64,000 nucleotides of DNA from Siderastrea radians (GCA_964017195.1 OZ024892.1:18512704-18576703); one strand, 5' to 3'. Numbered from the stretch's first letter, positions 37,745-51,100 are shown. Translations and numbers: made by a program. The notes: a model not told the origin generated them from the sequence alone.

Positions 37745-40222
37745 GTTTTGTCATTTTTGCACTGAGCGCACCACTTTTTAGAGATTTTTAGAAAAGTGCC
37801 CGAGTTTGTACAAAACAGCTTTTTCAGCCCGAGATTAGCACGTTTTGTCATTTTTGCACGACCGCACCACTTGTTAGCAAGTTCAACAAAGTGCACTAGC
37901 CTCTGCAAATCAGAATTTTCAGCCCAAGAGCAGAACGTTTTGACATGTTTGCACTGGGCAAACTACATTTTTATCAGTTTTCGGCAAACTGCACGATTTT
38001 GTCAAAAACAGCGTTTTCAGCCCGAGGTTAGCACGTTTTGTCATTTTTGCACTGACCGCACCACTTTTTAGCCATTTTTAGCAAACTGCACAAGTTTGTA
38101 CAAAACAGCGTTTTCAGCCAAGATTAGCACGTTTTCTCATTTTTTGCACTGACAGCATCACTTCTTAGCAATTTCAACAAAGTTTACTAGCTTCTGCAAA
38201 TCAGAGTTTTCAGCCCAAGAGCAGAACGTTTTGTCATTTTTGCACTGGGAACACCACCTTTTTAACGGTTTTCAGCTAAGGGCAACTATTTTGTACAAAA
38301 CAGCGTTTTCTGCCGGAGGTCAGCACGGTTTGTCATTTTCGCACTTGGTGCAACACATTTTAGCGATTTTTAACAAATTGCACGAGTTTGTACAGAAAAG
38401 AAGTTTTCGGCCGGATCAGCACGTTTGGTCATTTTCGCACAGGGCACACCACTTTTTAGCGATTTTCAAAAAAGTTCACGAGTTTGTCAAAAACAGCGTT
38501 TTCAGCCCGAGATCAGAACATTTTGTCATTTTCGCACTGGGCACACTACCTTTTTATCAGTTTTTTGCAAACTGCACGATTTTGTAAAAAACAGCGTTTT
38601 CAGCCCGAGATTGGCACGTTTTGTCATTTTTGCACTGACCGCAACACTTTTTAGCCATTTTTAACAAACTGCACGAGTTTGTACAAAACAGCGTTTTCAG
38701 CCCGAGATTAGCACGTTTTGTCATTTTTTGCACTGACAGCACCACTTGTTAGCAATTTCAACAAAGTTTACTAGCTCCTGCAAATCAGAGTTTTCAGCCC
38801 AAGAGCAGAACGTTTTGTCCATTTTTGCACTGGGAACACCACCTTTTTAACGGTTTTCAGCTAAGGGCAATTATTTAGTACAAAACAAAAAAACGTTTTC
38901 AGCACGAAATCGGCACGTTTTGGCAACAAAGTGCACTATCTTCTGCAAATCAGAGTTTTCAGCCCAAGAGCAGAACGTTTTGTCATTTTTGCACAGGGAA
39001 CACCACCTTTTTAACAGTTTTCAGCTAAGGGCAAGATTTTGTACAAAACAGCGTTTTCAGTCCGAAATTAGCACGTTTTGTCATTTTTGCACTGAGCGCA
39101 CCACTTTTTAGAGATTTTTAGAAAAGTGCCCGAGTTTGTACAAAACAGCTTTTTCAGCCCGAGATTAGCACGTTTTGTCATTTTTGCACGACCGCACCAC
39201 TTGTTAGCAAGTTCAACAAAGTGCACTAGCCTCTGCAAATCAGAATTTTCAGCCCAAGAGCAGAACGTTTTGACATGTTTGCACTGGGCAAACTACATTT
39301 TTATCAGTTTTCGGCAAACTGCACGATTTTGTCAAAAACAGCGTTTTCAGCCCGAGGTTAGCACGTTTTGTCATTTTTGCACTGACCGCACCACTTTTTA
39401 GCCATTTTTAGCAAACTGCACAAGTTTGTACAAAACAGCGTTTTCAGCCAAGATTAGCACGTTTTCTCATTTTTTGCACTGACAGCATCACTTCTTAGCA
39501 ATTTCAACAAAGTTTACTAGCTTCTGCAAATCAGAGTTTTCAGCCCAAGAGCAGAACGTTTTGTCATTTTTGCACTGGGAACACCACCTTTTTAACGGTT
39601 TTCAGCTAAGGGCAACTATTTTGTACAAACAGCGTTTTCTGCCGGAGGTCAGCACGGTTTGTCATTTTCGCACTTGGTGCAACACATTTTAGCGATTTTT
39701 AACAAATTGCACGAGTTTGTACAGAAAAGAAGTTTTCGGCCGGATCAGCACGTTTGGTCCTTTTCGCACAGGGCACACCACTTTTTAGCGATTTTCAACA
39801 AAGTTCACGAGTTTGTCAAAAACAGCGTTTTCAGCCCGAGATCAGAACATTTTGTCATTTTCGCACTGGGCACACTACCTTTTTATCAGTTTTTTGCAAA
39901 CTGCACGATTTTGTAAAAAACAGCGTTTTCAGCCCGAGATTGGCACGTTTTGTCATTTTTGCACTGACCGCAACACTTTTTAGCCATTTTTAACAAACTG
40001 CACGAGTTTGTACAAAACAGCGTTTTCAGCCCGAGATTAGCACGTTTTGTCATTTTTTGCACTGACAGCACCACTTGTTAGCAATTTCAACAAAGTTTAC
40101 TAGCTCCTGCAAATCAGAGTTTTCAGCCCAAGAGCAGAACGTTTTGTCCATTTTTGCACTGGGAACACCACCTTTTTAACGGTTTTCAGCTAAGGGCAAT
40201 TATTTAGTACAAAACAAAAAAA
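37564..40222 (+). repeat. ~1330-bp higher-order unit, two tandem copies plus partial third
   Basis: CGTTTTCAGCACGAAATC recurs at 37564, 38894 and 40223, giving periods of 1330 and 1329 bp. The 1-bp difference is an A lost in a GTACAAAACAGC run near 39630. The third copy runs only about 190 bp before joining another monomer order near 40415. The copies differ by few substitutions, so this expansion is young. Confidence 0.88.
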
Positions 40223-42630
40223 CGTTTTCAGCACGAAATCGGCACGTTTTGGCAACAAAGTGCACTATCTTCTGCAAATCAGAGTTTTCAGCCCAAGAGC
40301 AGAACGTTTTGTCATTTTTGCACAGGGAACACCACCTTTTTAACAGTTTTCAGCTAAGGGCAAGATTTTGTACAAAACAGCGTTTTCAGCCCGAAATTAG
40401 CACGTTTTGTCATTTTTGCACGACCGCACCACTTGTTAGCAAGTTCAACAAAGTGCACTAGCCTCTGCAAATCAGAGTTTTCAGCCCAAGAGCAGAACGT
40501 TTTGACATGTTTGCACTGGGCACACTCCCTTTTTATTAGTTTTCGGCAAACTGCACGATTTTGTCAAAAACAGCGTTTCCAGCCCGAGATCAGAACATTT
40601 TGTCATTTTCGCACTGGGCACACTACCTTTTTATCAGTTTTTTGCAAACTGCACAATTCTGTAAAAAAACAGCGTTTTCAGCCCGAGATTGGCACGTTTT
40701 GTCATTTTTGCACCGACTGCAACACTTTTTAGCCATTTTTAGCAATCTGCACGAGTTTGTACAAAACAGCGTTTTCAGCCCGAGATTGGCACGTTTTGTC
40801 ATTTTTGCACTGACCGCAACACTTTTTAGCCATTTTTAACGAACTGCACGAGTTTGTACAAAACAGCGTTTTCAGCCCGAGATTGGCACGTTTTGTCATT
40901 TTTGCACTGACCGCAACACTTTTTAGCCATTTTTAGCAAACTGCACGAGTTTGTACAAAACAGCGTTTTCAGCCCGAGATTAGCACGTTTTGTCATTTTT
41001 TGCACTGACAGCATCACTTGTTAGCAATTTCAACAAAGTTTACTAGCTTGTGCAAATCAGAGTTTTCAGCCCAAGAGCAGAACGTTTTGTCTGCACGATT
41101 TTGTACAAAACAGCGTTTTCAGCCCGAGATTAGCACGTTTTGTAATAGTTGCACTGACCGCACCACTTGTTAGCGTTTTCAACAAAGTGCACTATCTTCT
41201 GCAAATCAGAGTTTTCAGCCCAAGAGCAGAACGTTTTGTCATTTTTGCACTGGGAACACCACCTTTTTAACAGTTTTTAGCTAAGGGCAAGATTTTGTAC
41301 AAAACAGCGTTTTCAGCCCGAAATTAGCACGTTTTTGTCATTTTTCCACTGAGCGCACCACTTTTAAGAGATTTTTAGCAAAGTGCCCGAGTTTTACAAA
41401 ACAGCTTTTTGAGCCCCAGATTAGCACGTTTTGTCATTTTTGCACGACCGCACCACTTGTTAGCAAGTTCAACAACGTGCACTAGCCTCTGCAAATCAGA
41501 GTTTTCAGCCCAAGAGCAGAACGTTTTGACATGTTTGCACTGGGCACACTACCTTTTTATCAGTTTTCGGCAAACTGCACGATTTTGTCAAAAACAGCGT
41601 TTTCAGCCCGAGATTAGCACGTTTTGTCATTTTTTGCACTGACCGCACCACTTTTTAGCCATTTTTAGCAAACTGCACAAGTTTGTACAAAACTGCGTTT
41701 TCAGCCCGAGATTAGCACGTTTTGTCATTTTTTGCACTGACAGCATCACTTGTTAGCAATTTCAACAAAGTTTACTAGCTTGTGCAAATCAGAGTTTTCA
41801 GCCCAAGAGCAGAACGTTTTGTCATTTTTGCACTGGGAACACCACCTTTTTAACGGTTTTAAGCTAAGGGCAACTATTTTGCACAAAACAGCGTTTTCTG
41901 CCGGAGGTCAGCACGGTTTGTCATTTTCGCACTGGGTGCAACACGTTTTAGCGATTTTTAACAAATTGCACGAGTTTGTACAGAAAAGAAGTTTTCGGCC
42001 GGATCAGCACGTTTGGTCCTTTTCGCACAGGGCACACCACTTTTTAGCGATTTTCAACAAAGTTCACGAGTTTGTCAAAAACAGCGTTTTCAGCCCGAGA
42101 TCAGAACATTTTGTCATTTTCGCACTGGGCACACTACCTTTTTATCAGTTTTCGGCAAACTGCACGATTTTGTAAAAAACAGCGTTTTCAGCCCGAGATT
42201 GGCACGTTTTGTCATTTTTGCACCGACTGCAACACTTTTTAGCCATTTTTAGCAATCTGCACGAGTTTGTACAAAACAGCGTTTTCAGCCCGAGATTGGC
42301 ACGTTTTGTCATTTTTGCACCGACCGCACCACGTTTTAGCCATTTTTAGCAAACTGCACGAGTTTGTACAAAACAGCGCTTTCTGCCGGAGGTCAGCACG
42401 GTTTGTCATTTTCGCACTGGGTGCAACACGTTTTAGCGATTTTTTACACATTGCACGAGTTTGTACAGAAAAGAAGTTTTCGGCCGGATCAGCACGTTTG
42501 GTCCTTTTCGCACAGGGCACACCACTTTTTAGCGATTTTCAACAGAGTTCACGAGTTTGTCAAAAACAGCGTTTTCAGCCCGAGATCAGAACATTTTGTC
42601 ATTTTCGCACTTAGCGCACCACTTTAAGTC

Positions 42631-42938
42631 ATTGTCCCACGGGCTACACCACATTAAGCGGTAAACCCTGAAGTTAAACTCAAGCAGTTGTTGCATTTTT
42701 CACCGCTGTCAAACCCTATCAAACAAAAACGTTCAGTTCAACAGGACTACATAATCATGAATGCAACTTTTGAACCAATTTGAGTCACAATCAGTGGCTG
42801 GGTTTTGGAGTTCAGAGTTTCGACAGTAAGTCCACACAGTGGTTTGATCCAGTTATTGCTATATTTTGAACCTCATATGTTTACATGATCATCTTAATAG
42901 AAAATGTATTCAGTACCTATAACATGATTCACTGTACT
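42631..42938. other. Non-repetitive stretch between 97-bp satellite and decayed gene
   Basis: The first ~35 bp are a decaying end of the 97-bp satellite. The remainder is AT-rich sequence downstream of the decayed minus-strand gene. I see no frame, RNA gene or transposon end in it. Confidence 0.6.
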
Positions 42939-43660
42939 TCACGAACAAAATCGTCCAACTAATGGAATGGTCACATACACCTTTTCCTTTCCAAGTCTAA
43001 ATCTAACTTTGTATTGCACTGTTTAACACTGACTGTGAATTCTTTGCACTGCAATGAATGACCCTTGTGAAAAATCCGAGCACCATACTTCCAGAGGCTC
43101 AGGGTACCAGTGCTTCTCAGAGTGGCTCATGAACCAACCAACCTCAGCAAGAACAAATGTTAGCTTCCGTCTTTTGCCCTAGCCTTGTTTAATGAACACA
43201 TCGTTAGTTAGGAATCTCTGGCTTCTTCCTATTCTGTGCTCTCCTTTAAGCCACTTGGCCGAAACACCGCATTTGCTGGAACATCTATATATGTTGCCAT
43301 TGATTCGAACTCGGGAGAAACTGTCACATAGTCTTTGAGCACTAACTACCTCACAATCTGGGAGCAAAGTCTAGTACATCTCAATCAGCTCAGACGTATC
43401 ATCTTCATCTAATGCAATTCTCTTGATAGGTGGCAAAGGAACAACCATTTCACTTTGTTTGTCACTTAAAGACAAGTCCTCTGTTGATGGATCCCCAGAC
43501 ACGAGATTTGACCTGTCAAATAATTGTTCTGTACACAGCACTTAGCCTACAGTGCCACGCGGTGTACCCAAAAGTAGACTCTGCAATTCATTGTGCTCAT
43601 CTGGGAAATCCATGATGCGCAGCTCCTTGTCTCGAATAAATCTTCGCATCAGCTGGACAC
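42939..43660 (-). pseudogene. Decayed gene, last-exon-like frame (fuller copy, spans the A/B junction)
   Basis: One minus-strand frame of about 240 codons runs from the acceptor-like site at 43661-43662 to a TGA at 42939-42941. Four internal stops interrupt it: 43542-43544 TAA, 43371-43373 TAG, 43179-43181 TAG and 43023-43025 TAA. I saw no frameshift; all these stops are a multiple of three apart. The part downstream of segment B's start contains EVGWFMSHSEKHWYPEPLEV, FIAVQRIHSQC and KVYVTIPLVGRF. The WF...HWYPEPLEVW...FIAVQRIHS pattern resembles C-terminal ends of uncharacterised or transposon-linked proteins I recall from cnidarians, but I cannot name the family. Continued coding character on both sides of 43121 shows that the duplicated unit extends left of window position 1. 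Decay by point mutation is the simplest reading. Readthrough or stop reassignment is a remote alternative. Confidence 0.62.
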
Positions 43661-43676
43661 CTAAAAGAAATAACCC
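43661..43676 (-). other. Splice-acceptor-like site (segment B)
   Basis: This is the same pyrimidine tract and AG as at 541-556, preserved in the duplicated copy directly upstream of the decayed exon that begins at 43660. Confidence 0.5.
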
Positions 43677-43835
43677 ATATTATTTTATAAAACAAGACTA
43701 CTGCAATGTGCCCTCCAATATTCAAGTCCCTCTGAATAACACAGAACAGAAAATAAAGTTGATTTGGAAGATGGTAATCATATTCTTGACATCAGGGCTG
43801 TTATTAAGTTTTGAGTCACATGTTGCATTGATGTA

Positions 43836-44608
43836 GGTGAAAAGGTAAAGTCTTCACAAGCCTAGAGGCTCTTAACTGCCAGAGCTTTACCTGGTTTCCG
43901 TAGCGTGAAGCGACTGAGAGTATTACTACTCCCCCTGGAGGGGATGCTAGTCCATTGCAAGGTTATCCCCCCAGCATTATGTCACCGGTACTCATTTATA
44001 CACCTAGGTGGAGAGAGACAACATGGAGCAAAGTTTCTTGTCTAAGGGCCTCTTCATATGAACCCGGTTGACTAGGCTGGCTCGCTTACTAAGATCTCAC
44101 CTCACTCCTCTTTCCTTTGTAAAACTTTTTATGTGTCCATATGAGAAGCCGGGCAGGCCCAGTTACCGTGATCTCCGTCACCGGGCTGGAAATTTTCCCA
44201 TAAAAACAGGCCAGCCCGGTTACCGGGATGAAGATTTTTCCAGTACGCAAGTTACTGTCGAAGAGGATGAAATTAGCATCATTCTGACTTATCTCTAAGA
44301 CTTTTTGATCAAAAATGATTTCTGGAATCTGAATGAGTGAAGAAATAATAATTTTCACAATTGCAGGAAAGAAAATCATCAGTTAATATTCTTGTTCTTG
44401 CTATCACGTAAACAATTTCATCTCGGTAACCAGGATGAAATTTCCCATATGAACAGACGACAAAATTCATCCCGCCAACCAGGCCAGCCCAGGTACTGGG
44501 CTCATATGAAGAGGCCCTAAGGAAACAGCACGACGGCAGAGACCAGGCTTGAACCACTGACCTTCAGGTTGAAAGTCCGACATGATCGCCACTAGACCAC
44601 TGTGCCTC
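43836..44608 (-). mobile_element. tRNA-derived SINE split by a MITE (segment B)
   Basis: Duplicate of the SINE at 716-1488, with the same MITE interruption and the same 12-bp flanking repeat at 43824-43835 and 44609-44620. I noticed no sequence difference from copy A here. It arrived through the segmental duplication, not a separate insertion. Confidence 0.82.
44046..44517. mobile_element. 472-bp MITE with TAA target duplication (segment B)
   Basis: Duplicate of the MITE at 926-1397, with the same 16-bp inverted repeats and TAA flanks at 44043-44045 and 44518-44520, again inside the SINE. Its presence in both segments shows that the SINE and MITE insertions predate the 43-kb duplication. Confidence 0.85.
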
Positions 44609-44620
44609 TGCATTGATGTA

Positions 44621-45139
44621 AACACATGACTGTGGGACTAATATTTTCAGTTGAACTAGCGAGCAGCACGTCTGGGAATTTCTTGAGTTATAAATTTAAC
44701 TGTTTTTTTTTTATTTCATCCTAGGTGTTTTAATTTGTGTGATTAATGCACACTTCATCAGGGAGTTCTACAATACAACTTTCATGTAGTATGCCTTTAT
44801 TTATACCTAAAAACGGACTACATTTTACATTGCACAAAAGACACACATACAGATCTGCTACAGGAACTACAAACCATGCAGTTTCTGTGTCTAGGAAACA
44901 GGTGGAACATTTTGAATGGTGGAACATTTTTTTAGGAGAAAATAAAAAAGATTTACAGCTTAAGACTAGTTCAAGCTTGAAAAAAAAGAGTAGGAAAGTG
45001 ATCACAAAACAAAATACAACTTGTTAGATGCCTGTTATGCTAGGGCTGCATTACAGTCTATCCCGGTATACAGAATCGATGAAATTAAAAAATCACAAGA
45101 TTTGTGTTCATCGATTGGTCATAAAATTTAAATGTAAAT
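44621..45139. other. Non-repetitive stretch without a recognised gene (segment B)
   Basis: Duplicate of 1501-2018. Two differences from A were noticed: one extra T in the poly-T tract near 44703 and a T-to-C change near 44861. No gene is supported here. Confidence 0.6.
45074..45116. repeat. Inverted repeat beside the minisatellite (segment B)
   Basis: Unchanged duplicate of the 1953-1995 inverted repeat, at the same distance from the start of the second minisatellite block. Confidence 0.7.
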
Positions 45140-48100
45140 TTAAATGACAAAACTGGTTTAAATGACCCAACCAGTTCAGATTTCTCAACCTGTGTAAATG
45201 GCCTTGCCATATCAAATGACCAAACCATTTCGAATGGCCCAACCATATCAAATTACCCAACAGGTTGAAATAACCCAATCAGTTCAAATGGCTCAACCAT
45301 ACCAAATAAGTCAACCGGCTAAAATAAGCCAATCATATCAAATAAGGCAACCAGATCAAATGAACCAACCATTTCAAATGACCCAACCATATCAAATGAG
45401 CCAACCGGTTCAAATGGCCCAACCATATAAAATCACCCAACCAGTTCAAATGAGCCAAGAGATTAAAATGACCCAAACACATCAAATCAGCCAACTGGTT
45501 CAAATGGCAAAACCATATCAAATGACTCAACCAGTACAAATAACCCAACCATATCAAATGAGCCAACCGGCTCAAATAAGCCAGTCATATCAAATAAGCC
45601 AACCAGATTAAATGATCCAACCAGATGAAATGGGCCAACTTGTTAACATGGCCCCACAATATCAAATGACCCAACCAGTTCAAATGGCCCAACGATATCA
45701 AATGAGCCAACCGACTCAAATAAGCCAATCATATCAAATAAACCAACCAGATCAAATGACCCAACCATATCAAATGAGCCAACCCGTTCAAATGGCCCAA
45801 CCATATAAAATGACCCAACCAGTTCAAATGAGCCAAGAGGTTAAAATGACCCAAACAAATCAAATGAGGCAACTGGTTCAAATGGCCCAACCATATCAAA
45901 TGACCCAACCAGTTCAAATAACCCAACAATATCAAATGAGCCAAGCGGCTCAAATAAGCCCATTCAGATCAAAAAAACTAACCAGATAAAATGACCCATC
46001 AATATCAAATTACCCAATCGGTTCAATAACCCAACCAGTTCAAATGGTCCGACCATATCAATGACTCGACCGGCTCAAATGGCCCAACCATATCAAATGA
46101 GCCAACCCGCTCAAATAAGCCAGTCATATCAAATAAGCCAACCAGATCAAATGGCCCAATCCCTTAAAATGGCCCAACAATATCAAATGACAAAACAGGT
46201 TCAAATGTCCCAACCAGTTCAAATGGCCCAACCATATCAAATGAGCCAACCGACTCATATCAAATCACACAACCATATCAAATGACGCAACAGGTTCAAA
46301 TGACCCAACCATATCACATGACCCAACAGGTTTCAGTTTAAGGGGCCCAACCATATCAAATGACTCAACTAGTTCAAATCGCCCAACCATATCGAATGAG
46401 CCAAAAAGCTAAAATAAGCCAACCAAATCAAATGACCCAACCATATCCAATAATTCAATTGGTTTAAATGGCAAAACCACATCAAATCAAATGAGCCAAC
46501 CGGTTCAAATGGCCCAGACATATTAAATGAGCTTAGCGAATCAAATGGCGCAGACATATCAAATGAGCCACCCAATTGAAATGGCCCAACCATATCAAAT
46601 GAGCCAACCAAATCAAATGAATCATCTCGGTCATCTGGTTCAAATGGCTCAAAAGGATGCATTGCCCCAACTGGTTCCTGATCATGGTCCACGGGCTGAC
46701 CCATGCAACCGGCTCAATTGACTTAATCACATCAAATACCCAACCGGATCAAATGGCCTAACCATATCAAATGACCCAACCATATCAAATGACCCAACTG
46801 GGTCAAATGGCCAAACCCAATCAAATGACCCAAAACGATCAAATGACCCAACTGGTTCAAATGGCCCAACCATATCAAATGAGCAAACCGGTTTAAATGG
46901 CCGAACCATATCAAATGACTCAACCAGTTCAAATAACCCAACCATATCAAATGAGCCAAGCGGCTCAATTAAGCCCATTCAGATCAAATAAACCAACCAG
47001 ATAAAATGACCCATCCATATCAAATGACCCAATCGGTTCAATAACCCAACCAGTTCAAATGGTCCGACCATATCAAATTAGCCAACCGACTCAAATAAGC
47101 CAATCATATCAAAGAAGCCAACCAGATCAAATAAACCAACCATATCAAATCACACAACCATATCAAATGACGCAACAGGTTCAAATGCCCCAACCAGTTC
47201 AAATGGCCGAACCATATCAAATGACCCAACAGGTTCAAATGACCCAACCATATCAAATGAGCAAACAGGTTCAAATGACCCAACCATATCACATGACCCA
47301 ATAGGTTAGAATGACCCAATCAGCTTAAGGGGCCCAACTATATCAAATGACTCAACCGGTCCAAATGGCCCAACCATATCGAATGAGCCAACCAGCTCAA
47401 ATAAGCCAACCACATCAAATGAGCCAACCAGATCAAATGACCCAACCATATCAAATAATCCGATTGGTTTAAATGGCAAAACCACATCAAATCAAATGAG
47501 CCAACCGGTTCAAATTTCCCAATCATCTCAAATGAGCAAAGCGGCTCAAATGACCCAACAATATCAAATGACTCAGCTGGTTAAATGGCCCAACCATATC
47601 AAATGACCCAACCAGTTCAAATGGCCCAGGCATATTAAATGAGCCAACCGAATCAAATGAGCCAACCAAACAAATGATTCATCTCGGTCGTCTGGTTCAA
47701 ATGGCTCAAAAGGATGCATTGACCCAACTGGTTCATGATCATGGTCCATGGGTTGACCCATGCAACCGCCTCAATTGACTTAATCACATCAAATACCCAA
47801 CCGGATCAAATGGCCTAACCATATCATATGACCTAACCATATCAAATGACCCAACTGGGTCAAATGGCCATGCCATATCAAATGACCCAACCAGATCAAA
47901 TGACCCAACTGGTTCAAATGGCCCAACCATATCAAATGAGCAAACCGGTTTAAATGGCCCAACCATATCAAATGACTCAACCAGTTCAAATAACCCAACC
48001 ATATCAAACGAGCCAAGCGGCTCAAATAAGCCCATTCAGATCAAATAAACCAACCAGATAAAATGACCCATCCATATCGAATGACCCAACAGGTTCAATA

Positions 48101-51100
48101 ACCCAAGCAGTTCAAATGGCCCGACAATATCAATGACTCACACGGTTCAAATGGCCCAACCATATTAAATGAGCCAACCCGCTCAAATAAGCCAGTCATA
48201 TCATATAAGCCAACCAGATCAAATGGGCCAACCGGTTAAAATGGCCCAACAATATCAAATGACCCAACAGGTTCAAATGTCCCAACCAGTTTAATGGCCT
48301 AACCATATGAAATGAGCCAACCGACTCAAATAAGCCAATCATATCAAATAAACCAACCAGATCAAATGACCACACCATATCAAATCACACAACCATATGA
48401 AATGACGCAACAGGTTCAAATGACCCAACCAGTTCAAATGGCTCAACCATATCAAATAACCCAAGCCGTTGAAATGACGCAACCAGTTCAAATGGCCCAA
48501 CCATATGAAATGACCCAACAGGTTCAAATGACCCAACCATATCACATGACCCAACAGGGGCCCAACCATATCAAATGACTCAACCGGTTCAGATGGCCCA
48601 ACCATATCGAATGAGCCAACCAGCTCAAATATGACCCAACAATATCAAATGACTCAGTTGGTTAAAATGGCCCAAACATATCCAATGACCCAACCTGTTC
48701 AAATGGCCCAGGCATATTAAATGAGCCAACCGAATCAAATGACGCAGCCATATCCAATGAGCCATTCAATTGAAATGACCTAACCATATCAAATGAGCCA
48801 ACCAAATTAAATGAATCATCTCGGTCATCTGGTTCAAAGGGCTCAAAAGGATACATTGTCCCAACTGGTTATTGATTATGGTCCATGCGTTGACCCATGC
48901 AACTGGCTCAATTGACCATATCAAATGAGCAAACCGGTTTAAATGGCCCAACCATATCAATGGCCGAACCGGTTCAAATGGACCACTCATATCAAGTGAG
49001 CCAATTGGTTCAAATGGCCCACACCATATCAAATGACCCAACTGGATCAAATGATCCAACCAGATCAAATGCGGCAACCGGTTCAAATGTTCCAAGCATA
49101 TCAAATGACCCAATTAGTTGAAATAGCCCAACCATATCAAATGACTCAACTGGTTCAAATGGCCCAACCATATCAAATGACCCAACTGGTTCAAATGCCC
49201 CAACCATGTCAAATGAGCAAACCGGTTTAAATGACAAAACCGGTTTAAATGACCCCACCAGATCAGATTTCTCAACCTGTTTAAATAGCCTTACCATATC
49301 AAATGACAAAATTATTTCAAATGGCCCAACCATATCAAAATACCCAACAGGTTGAAATAACCCTACAAGTTCAAATGGCCCAACCATACAAAATAACGCA
49401 ACCGGCTCAAATAAGCCAATCATATCAAATAAACTCACCAGATCAAATGAACCAACCATTTCAAATGACCCAACCATATCAAATGATACAATCGGTTCAA
49501 AAGAGCCAACCATATAAAATGACCCGAGCAGTTCAAATGAGCCAAGAGGTTAAAATGACCCAAACACATCAAATGAGCCAACTGGTTCAAATGGCCCAAC
49601 CATATCAAATGACTCAACCAGTTCAAATAACCCAACCATATCAAATGAGCCAACCGACTCAAACAAGCCAATCATATGAAATAAACCAACCAGATAAAAA
49701 GACACCACCCTATCAAATCACACAGCCATATCAAATAACGCAACAGGTTCAAATGACCCAACCAGTTCAAATGGCTCAACCATATCAAATAACCTAAACG
49801 GTTCAAATGACTAACCAGTTCGGATGGCCCAACCATTTCAAATGACCCAACAGGTTCAAATGACCCAACCATATCACATGACCGAACAGGTTTAAATGAC
49901 CCAACCGGTTAAGGGGCCCAACCATATCAAAAGACTCAACAAGTTCAAATGGCCCAACCATATCGAATAAGCAAACCAGCTCAAATAAGCCAACCATATC
50001 AAATGAGCCAACCAGATCAAATGACCCAACCATATTAAATAATCCAATTGGTTTAAATGGCAAAACCATATGAAATCAAATGAGCCAACCTGTTCAAATG
50101 ACCCAACAATATCAAATGACTCAGCTGGTTAAAATTGCCCAACCATATCAAATGACCCAACCTGTTCAAATGGCCCAGACATATTAAATGAGCCAACCGA
50201 ATCAAATGACGCAGCCATATCAAATGAGCCACCCAATTGAAATGACCCAACCATATCAAATGAGCCAACCAAATCAAATGAATCATCTCGGTCATCTGGT
50301 TCAAATGGCTGAAAAGGATGCTTTGACCCAACTGGGTCATGATCATGGTCCATGCGTTGACACATGTAGCCGGCTCAATTGACTTAATCACATCAAATAC
50401 CCAACCGGATCAAATGGCCTAACCATATCGAATGACCCAACTGGTTCAAATGGCCAAACCATATCAAATGGGCCAACCAGATCAAATGACCCAACTGGTT
50501 CAAATCGCCCAACCATACGAAATGAGCAAACCGGTTTAAATGGCCCAACCATATCAAATGACCCAACCGGTTCAAATTACCCAAGCAGTTCAAATGGCCC
50601 AACCGGTTCAAATGGACGAATTATATCAAGTGAGCCAACTGGTTCAAATGGCCCACACCATATCAAATGACCCAACTGGATCAAATGATCCAACCAGATC
50701 AAATTGGGCAACCGGTTCAAATGGCCCAACCATATCAAATGACCCAATAAGTTCAAATATCCCAACCATATCAAATGACTCAACTGGTTACAAATGGCCC
50801 AACCATATCAAATGACCCAACTGGTTCAAATGCCCCAACCACGTCAAATGAGCAAACCGGTTTAAATGACAAAACCGGTTCAAATTACCCAACCAGTTCA
50901 GATTTCTCAACCTGTTTAAATGGCCTTACCATATCAAATGACCAAACCATTTCAAATGGCCCAACGATATCAATTTACCCAACAGGTTGAAATAACCCAA
51001 CCAGTTCAAATGGCCCAACCATACCAAATAAGTCAACCGGCTCAAATAAGCCAATCAAATCAAATAAGCTCACCAGATCAAATGAACCAACCATTTCAAA

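Larger units (their letters stand above)
33794..42630 (+). repeat. 97-bp satellite, main array
   Basis: About 90 tandem monomers. The period can be read directly from starts of GTTTGTACAAAACAGCG at 40755, 40852 and 40949. A monomer includes GTTTTCAGCCCGAGATTAGC, ACGTTTTGTCATTTTTGCAC, TGACCGCACCACTTTTTAGC and CATTTTTAGCAAACTGCACG. A second type replaces the start with CTTCTGCAAATCAGAG and has CAGCCCAAGAGCAGAACG. TTTGTACAAA is a 10-bp palindrome in the first type. Plus-strand frames of 60-140 codons (FVIFALGTPPF-like) recur only because of the repeat. The last monomer decays into 42631-42665. No gene. Confidence 0.93.
1..43120 (+). repeat. Segmental tandem duplication, copy A (~43.1 kb)
   Basis: The sequence from position 1 recurs from 43121 with an offset of exactly 43120, so this is the first of two direct tandem copies. 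The offset drifts only through a few indels. B gains 1 T in a poly-T run near 1582, 8 bp near 9095, and 25 bp near 11380. It loses 1 C near 12197 and 11332 bp in the 2842-bp higher-order array, then gains 36 bp near 30955. In the non-repetitive first 2 kb I noticed only the poly-T change and one substitution (T/C near 1740). The window begins inside the decayed minus-strand gene, which in B continues upstream of 43121. Position 1 is therefore the window edge, not a duplication breakpoint. The segment order is decayed gene, SINE/MITE, 18-bp minisatellite, 97-bp satellite, short unique stretch. Confidence 0.96.

Noticed and set aside
33930..42627. Recurring frames (FVIFALGTPPF, FCTKQRFQPEISTFCHF) in the 97-bp satellite as a protein family
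   Set aside because: They recur at the satellite period and its multiples, shift frame between monomers because 97 is not a multiple of three, and have no independent coding evidence.
32487..42630. CRISPR array
   Set aside because: Monomers are contiguous with no unique spacers, 97 bp long and diverged, in a clearly eukaryotic context without cas-like genes.
42939..43660. Ciliate-type genetic code (TAA/TAG read as glutamine)
   Set aside because: All four internal stops are TAA/TAG and the last is TGA, which fits formally. The tRNA-SINE, MITE and splice context, and the lack of any other supporting gene, make a pseudogene far more likely.
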